Shown in pieces: positions 58,948 to 64,000 of a DNA stretch of 64,000 bases. The number at the start of each line of letters is the position of its first letter. Positions within the stretch are counted from its first letter, which is position 1. Source of the stretch: Lantana camara. Lineage: Eukaryota; Streptophyta; Magnoliopsida; Lamiales; Verbenaceae. Position numbers and translations under genes: made by a program. The stretch is taken from NCBI GenBank assembly GCA_037501455.1, contig CM074863.1:8552001-8616000 (forward strand), written 5' to 3'. Under the pieces are notes generated by a model. That model saw nothing but the letters and a program-made list of their open reading frames with translations, was not told the origin of the DNA and searched no databases.

Positions 58948-60267
58948 CAAACCAGTCAACCTGGAAACAATTGCTTTTGTGGATATACCTTCCCTGTTGA
59001 TAAGAAATGGTTTCAAGATGATTATAAAAGGCACAGAGGCCTTCAGAATGATCTCTTAAATCCATTTGATCAAGAGTTTGGATTCGCACCTCTTGTCCTG
59101 GAGTGGGAAGTAGATATCACAATTTCCAAATTTCTCCTTATGGATATTGCAGTAGATACTCTTCATCATCACTTATTGAAAGCGATGATGAATATACAAG
59201 AAGAGAATGCAGGTGCCAAGTAGGGTTTGAAGGAAATCCTTATCTACCTGGAGGATGCACTGATATTGATGAATGTAACACTACCCTTCCGATTTATAAA
59301 TACTGCATGGGTGGTACATGTATCAATTCATTTGGGGGTTTCACATGTCTCTTTCCGGATGACAATAAAGGCTCTCGAGTCAGAAAAATATTTATCAGTA
59401 TCGGCGCACTAATTTTACTTGTCTTTGCTTGGAGGTCCACTAGAGCGATTAGAAAAAGAATTAAGGGGAACCGCAAACGCAAGTTTTACAAGAAAAATGG
59501 TGGCTTACTCCTGGAACAACACTTCTCTTCAACTGATAAGTACGGAGTAGAAAAAACCAAGTTGTTTAGTTCAAAAGAGTTGGCGCAAGCTACTGATCAT
59601 TACAATGAAAATCGAGTACTAGGGCATGGTGGCCAGGGTACGGTCTACAAAGGAATGTTGACAGATGGAAGAATCGTGGCAGTCAAGAGATCCAAGAGTG
59701 TACATGAAGATGATCTCGAAGTCTTCATTAATGAGGTTGTTATTCTATCACAAATAAATCATAGGAACATAGTCAAGTTGTTGGGGTGTTGTCTAGAAAC
59801 TGAAGTTCCTCTCCTCGTCTACGAATTCATCCCAAATGGCACACTTTTCCAACACATCCATGAGCCAAGTGAGGAATTCCCATTATCTTTGGAAATACGC
59901 CTGCGGATTGCCAAAGAAGCAGCAGGGGCGCTTTCTTACCTTCACTATGCTGCATCTGTACCTATTTATCATCGGGATATCAAGTCAACAAACATACTCT
60001 TGGATGACAAATACCGAGCCAAAATTTCAGATTTCGGCACATCAAGGTCAGTTGCTATTGATCAAACTCACTTGACCACACGAGTATTAGGCACATTTGG
60101 CTACTTGGATCCGGAGTACTTCCAATCGAGCCAGTTCACAGAAAAGAGCCATGTGTACAGTTTTGGTGTCGTTATGGTCGAGCTTTTAACTGGAGAGAAA
60201 GCAATCTCATCCATTAATAGAGCAGAAGTGGGAAGGAGTTTGGCCACACATTTCTTAGAGTCAATGG

Positions 60268-60611
60268 TGTTGAAAGGAGGAGATTATTATTTAGTTGGGA
60301 GAGGGGATTTTGAAGGAGAGTTTAAGAATTTATTTGAAGAGGAAGAGAGAACTATTTTTTTAGAAGAGGAGAACTTTTCTATAACTCAAGAACTCTTTGT
60401 TTTTTTGGCTTGATTACAAATGAGAGCAACAACTCCTATATATACTAGTTGGGAGAATATTCTAGTGCTCTAATTAATTAAGCTAACTACACAACTCCTA
60501 ACCACCTAATTAATTACTTTTCTACACAATTCTACATTAATCACTTTCTAGTCTATTCCACTAATTAAATCTAATTAACTTAATTAAATCAAGTTTAATT
60601 ACTTTTCAACA
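60268..60611 (-). repeat. 3' LTR of the antisense copia element, 344 bp
   Basis: Ends TGTTGAAA/TTTCAACA. A TATA-like TATATATAGG lies on the minus strand near 60434-60445, and a pyrimidine-rich strand follows it. The pol stop codon TAA (60599-60601, minus) falls inside the LTR. Confidence 0.9.
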
Positions 60612-63600
60612 CCCTCCCTTAAACTTGATTTTGTCACTCCAAGTAAACTCCGAATCTTGAGAAAGGTTTCCGCCTTGAGTGGCTTGGTGAAAATATCTGC
60701 AATTTGATCATGAGTCGCCACATACTCGAGTTGAACTTCCTTATTAGCAATGCACTCCCTTATGTAGTGGAATCGTGTATCGATGTGCTTGCTTCGATCA
60801 TGAAATACTGGATTTTTGGCTAAGGCAATCGCAGACTTATTGTCAACGTAGATTGTTGTTGCCTTCTTTTGCTCCATTCCTAACTCCTTTAACAAGTTCC
60901 TTAACCAAATTGCATGACACACACTTGATGTTGCCGCAACATATTCCGCCTCGCAAGTGGAGAGTGTCACTATTGGTTGCTTCTTTGACATCCAAGTGAA
61001 TGTGGTATCTCCAACAAAGAAAGCAAATCCACTTGTGCTTTTCCTTTCATCCAAATCTCCGGCCCAATCGCTATCACTATATCCATGAAGGTCAAAATTG
61101 TTAGAATGAGAATAAAGTAGCCCAAGTTCGATGGTACCTTTTATGTAGCGGAGGATTCTTTTCGCCGTTTTAAGGTGATTCTCTGTTGGGGCTTCCATGT
61201 AGCGGCTAACTAGTCCAACGGCGTATAGTATATCAGGCCTTGTGCAAGTCAAGTATCGGAGACTGCCAACTAAACTCTTGAATTTTGTTGGATCTATCTT
61301 CTCCCCTTCATCATTCTTTGACAACTTCACTCCGCATTCCGTCGGTGTCGCAACGGGTTTGCAGTCGTTCATCTTAAACTTATTTAGGAGCTCTCTTGCA
61401 TAGCGCTCTTGGCCAATGAATATCCCATCTTCTCCTTGTTTGACTTCTATGCCCAAATAATATGACATTTGGCCGATGTCCGTCATCTCAAACTCCTTGA
61501 TCATTGCTTTCTTGAACTCATCGAACATGCTTGGATTGCTACCCGTAAAGATCAAATCATCCACGTACAGGCACACGATCATGATGTCAGTATCTTTGAC
61601 TTTGACGTACAGAGCATGTTCATAAGGGCACCTCGTGAAACCATGTTGTTGGAAGTACTTATCGATTTTACTATTCCAAGCCCTTGGTGCTTGCTTCAAC
61701 CCGTACAGTGCTTTCTTCAACCTTAGCACTTTATCTTCTTGGTGCTTTACCTCGTATCCTGGTGGTTGCTGGATGTACACCTCTTCTTCAAGCTCTCCAT
61801 TCAAGAAGGCTGACTTCACATCCATTTGATAAATCTTCCACCAATTTTGCGCAGCGAGTGAAATCAACAACCTTATAGTCTCTAAGCGAGCAACCGGAGC
61901 AAACACCTCATCATAGTCGATGCCTGCTCTTTGACTGTATCCTTTCGCCACCAATCTCGCTTTGTATCTCTCGATCTCTCCTTTGACATTTCTCTTTACT
62001 TTGTACACCCACTTCACGCCTATTGCTTTGTGTCCCTTGGGTAACGTGGTGAGTTGCCACGTGTTGTTCTTCTCGATGGCCTTGATCTCTTCCTCCATCG
62101 CATTTCTCCAACTTTTGTCTTGCATTGCCTCCTGGAAGTTTAGTGGTTCTGAATCAGCAAAAAGACAGAATAAGGTGAGATCATCTTGCCTTTCGGTGGC
62201 GTCATAGATATCTTGCAAGTCTCTCATGCGTGGTGTCCTTGAGGTGGAACTTTGTGGATCTCCACGATCGTTGGTTCTTGGTGAGGATGGTGGAGTCACG
62301 GTCTCTCGTTCAACATCCGCTTGCTTATTTTCATCAATAAAGTAAGGTTGGAGATTGTAATTTCCTTCCCGAGTATTCCACTCCCAAGCACCTTCTTTGT
62401 CAAATTGTACATCACGGCTGATGATCGTCTTTTTGTTGCTTGGATTGTATAATTTGTAGCCTTTGGAACTCTCACAATACCCGATGAAGACTAGCCTTGT
62501 ACTTTTGTCATCGAGTTTGGTTCTCCTTATGTCTGGTACATGTGTATAAGCCAAACTCCCGAAAACTTTAAGGTGTGAAATTCCTGGCTTTCTTCCACTC
62601 CATGCTTCTTGCGGTGTCATTCCCCACACACTTCTTGTTGGAGATCGGTTCATCAGGTACACTGCAGTGGCTACAGCTTCTGCCCAAAATTCTTTTGGCA
62701 TATTCTTGCTTTTGAGCATACTCCGAGCCATGTCAAGAACAGTCCTGTTCTTTCTCTCCGCCACTCCGTTTTGTTGGGGCGATCTTGGGACTGTCAAAGG
62801 TCGACGGATGCCATTCTCCTTGCAAAACTCCTGAAATTCTCTCGAAGTGAATTCACCACCTCGATCGGATCTCATAGTTTTAATCTCGCGCCCACTTTGC
62901 TTCTCCACTAATGCCTTGAATTGCTTGAATACTTTGAATACTTCTGATTTTTCCTTCAAAAAATACACCCATGTTTTTCTAGAAAAATCATCAATAAAGA
63001 GAAGAAAATAATTGCTTTTACCCATGGAGTGTGGCTTGATCGGCCCGCAAACGTCGGTGTGGATGAGATCTAATGGCTTTCGTGCTCTTGAGTTTGACTC
63101 CTTTGGAAAACTTTTTCTGAATTGTTTTCCAAGTAGACATCCTTCGCATAGTTGATCAGGTTGGCTTATGTGGGGCAATCCTCGTACCATTTCTTTCTTT
63201 GATAATAATTCCAATCCGCCAAAATTTAAGTGCCCAAATCTTAGATGCCAAAGCCAAGATGTGTCTTTGACGCAAGCTTTAAGGCATTTGGCCACGTCGG
63301 TTTGAATGTTCAACATAAACATTCTATTTTTTGACATTGGGACTTTGGCAATTAAATTATTCCGATTATCTTTTATTGAAAGACTATAGTTTCTCATTAG
63401 GATATTATAGTCTTTCTCTAAAAGTTGTCCCAAACTTAAGATATTATTTTTCATATTGGGCACGTAGTAAACATTTGAGATGAATTGTTGTTTTCCATTC
63501 TTTAGGCGGATAAGAATGTTACCTTTTCCCTTCACCGGAATCTTTGATTCATCCCCAAAGGAGACGTTGCCATTGACCGTCTCGTCCAATTGCACGAACA

Positions 63601-64000
63601 TCTCCCTTTTTCCGCACATGTGGTTGCTAGCTCCCGTGTCGAGGTACCACGTGCTATCTTGATTCTCCACCTTTTCCTTGCATGCTAGCAATAAAGTACC
63701 ATCTTCTCGATTTGACTCTTCCATGTAGTGGACCTTCTCTTCAACTTGGGTCTTCGGTTCCCGGCATTCGTAAGCTCTATGTCCCGGTCTTTGACAATTG
63801 AAGCATCGGAATTGAGATTTTTCTTGTCTCAAGTTACCTCCACCGCGACCACTCGTTGAGCTTCCTCGTCTATCTTGACTACCGTTGTATGAACCTCCTC
63901 TTCCTCGTCCACGACCTCCTCGTACTTGGCCACGACCTCTTCCACGTTGATTTCTCTCATTCTCGAACTTTTCTTCTTTCTCTTTTGTGTTGAGTTGCAT
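60599..64000 (-). CDS. Copia Gag(end)-protease-integrase-RT-RNase H polyprotein, 5' end outside window
   Basis: 1133 codons with no stop. An arginine/glycine-rich linker leads to the CCHC knuckle [14 protein letters not shown] (residues 66-79) and protease [13 protein letters not shown] (catalytic D121). Integrase follows: zinc motif H252..H257 and C285..C288, with D316 (HTDVCGP), D379 (RSDRGGE) and E415 (GVAERKNRT). Reverse transcriptase includes [19 protein letters not shown] and YVDD at 812-815; RNase H near residues 980-1090 has [17 protein letters not shown] and [13 protein letters not shown]. The apparent first ATG is at the window edge and is internal: the N-terminal Gag lies beyond 64000. 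All catalytic residues are present, so the enzyme may be functional. Confidence 0.95.
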   Translation of the reverse strand: MQLNTKEKEEKFENERNQRGRGRGQVRGGRGRGRGGSYNGSQDRRGSSTSGRGGGNLRQEKSQFRCFNCQRPGHRAYECREPKTQVEEKVHYMEESNREDGTLLLACKEKVENQDSTWYLDTGASNHMCGKREMFVQLDETVNGNVSFGDESKIPVKGKGNILIRLKNGKQQFISNVYYVPNMKNNILSLGQLLEKDYNILMRNYSLSIKDNRNNLIAKVPMSKNRMFMLNIQTDVAKCLKACVKDTSWLWHLRFGHLNFGGLELLSKKEMVRGLPHISQPDQLCEGCLLGKQFRKSFPKESNSRARKPLDLIHTDVCGPIKPHSMGKSNYFLLFIDDFSRKTWVYFLKEKSEVFKVFKQFKALVEKQSGREIKTMRSDRGGEFTSREFQEFCKENGIRRPLTVPRSPQQNGVAERKNRTVLDMARSMLKSKNMPKEFWAEAVATAVYLMNRSPTRSVWGMTPQEAWSGRKPGISHLKVFGSLAYTHVPDIRRTKLDDKSTRLVFIGYCESSKGYKLYNPSNKKTIISRDVQFDKEGAWEWNTREGNYNLQPYFIDENKQADVERETVTPPSSPRTNDRGDPQSSTSRTPRMRDLQDIYDATERQDDLTLFCLFADSEPLNFQEAMQDKSWRNAMEEEIKAIEKNNTWQLTTLPKGHKAIGVKWVYKVKRNVKGEIERYKARLVAKGYSQRAGIDYDEVFAPVARLETIRLLISLAAQNWWKIYQMDVKSAFLNGELEEEVYIQQPPGYEVKHQEDKVLRLKKALYGLKQAPRAWNSKIDKYFQQHGFTRCPYEHALYVKVKDTDIMIVCLYVDDLIFTGSNPSMFDEFKKAMIKEFEMTDIGQMSYYLGIEVKQGEDGIFIGQERYARELLNKFKMNDCKPVATPTECGVKLSKNDEGEKIDPTKFKSLVGSLRYLTCTRPDILYAVGLVSRYMEAPTENHLKTAKRILRYIKGTIELGLLYSHSNNFDLHGYSDSDWAGDLDERKSTSGFAFFVGDTTFTWMSKKQPIVTLSTCEAEYVAATSSVCHAIWLRNLLKELGMEQKKATTIYVDNKSAIALAKNPVFHDRSKHIDTRFHYIRECIANKEVQLEYVATHDQIADIFTKPLKAETFLKIRSLLGVTKSSLREGVEK
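60612..60623 (-). other. Polypurine tract of the antisense copia element
   Basis: Minus strand TTTAAGGGAGGG, directly before the LTR start TGTTGAAAAG. Confidence 0.85.

Larger units (their letters stand above)
57479..60267 (+). pseudogene. Wall-associated-kinase-like receptor pseudogene (WAKL)
   Basis: The ATG at 57479 starts a signal peptide (LPLLLEAISCLCLATTTALA), then the cell-wall-binding domain with CPEKCGNVTIPYPFGIG. A shift near 57850 moves to a second frame (TSSTIGGCMSICDNNSTDTS). After the hAT-like insertion the ectodomain resumes ([24 protein letters not shown]), shifts again near 59120, and continues through [17 protein letters not shown], the EGF-like [20 protein letters not shown] and the membrane segment [15 protein letters not shown]. 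The kinase domain follows: [58 protein letters not shown] has H where D is usual. It ends at ESM, cut by the copia LTR at 60268. The introns usual before and after the EGF module are absent, suggesting a retrocopy. WAKLs sense pectin fragments at the plasma membrane; this one cannot. Confidence 0.9.
60268..64000 (-). mobile_element. Ty1/copia element, antisense in the kinase gene, runs off the window
   Basis: LTR TGTTGAAAGG..CTTTTCAACA at 60268-60611, polypurine tract at 60612-60623, then a single long pol frame. The 5-bp flank on this side is AATGG (60263-60267); its partner lies beyond the window. The intact frame suggests a young insertion, younger than the kinase copy it cuts. Confidence 0.93.

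Noticed and set aside
59103..60413. 436-codon kinase frame taken as a complete gene
   Set aside because: Its first residues are out of frame with the real ectodomain, and the last 48 or so codons (after 60267) are read through the copia LTR.

Overview
This window looks like a transposon-rich intergenic stretch of a eudicot plant nuclear genome. The evidence is spliced genes with GT/AG introns, Ty1/copia and Ty3/gypsy LTR retrotransposons, a plant-type initiator-Met-tRNA primer site, tRNA-derived SINE-like repeats, a wall-associated-kinase-like (WAKL) gene, and very AT-rich spacers. Species cannot be named from sequence alone. I see only one cellular gene that looks intact (39135-40082, minus). 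Most other host coding matter is broken fragments. All identities rest on motif recognition; no database search was possible.

Left part (1-18.4 kb): a frameshifted multi-pass membrane protein gene (369-1118); a decayed coiled-coil/membrane gene (3183-4608, minus) whose intact copy lies about 36 kb away; a multi-exon membrane-protein pseudogene (4610-6272, minus); a hAT-type element (8143-9352); a QSOX (quiescin sulfhydryl oxidase) first-exon pseudogene split by an insertion carrying a 60-bp minisatellite (9790-11034); and a 4.3-kb Mutator-like fold-back element (11397-15697) built as TIR, 42-bp repeat array, 61-bp repeat core, inverted 42-bp array, TIR.

Middle (18.4-33.7 kb): a copia element (18850-32887, TSD GTTTT) whose 5' LTR was hit by a 4.5-kb gypsy-type solo LTR (19280-23796, TSD GTTAA). 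The whole copia sits between inverted sequences that look like the ends of an older Mutator-like element. From 33.7 to 46 kb: SINE-like copies, a second Mutator-like element (36261-38131), the intact 315-residue coiled-coil protein gene, a third Mutator-like element (40671-45441) with a deleted chromodomain-type gypsy element inside it (41205-45101), and a ribose-5-phosphate isomerase fragment.

Right part (46-64 kb): a 3.55-kb hAT-like element (46666-50216) carrying an RNase H domain and a spliced proline-rich reading frame, itself hit by a second hAT-like element (48265-49339); a palindromic MITE; LTR relics; then a WAKL pseudogene (57479-60267). The WAKL ectodomain is interrupted by a 929-bp hAT-like element that has captured a piece of the separase gene, and its kinase domain is cut by an antisense copia element (60268 to the window edge) with a 1133-codon open frame.

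The most notable patterns are the precise target-site duplications that allow the nesting order to be read (9 bp for three Mutator-like elements, 8 bp for four hAT-like elements, 5 bp for LTR elements), the captured separase exons, and the large symmetric fold-back array.
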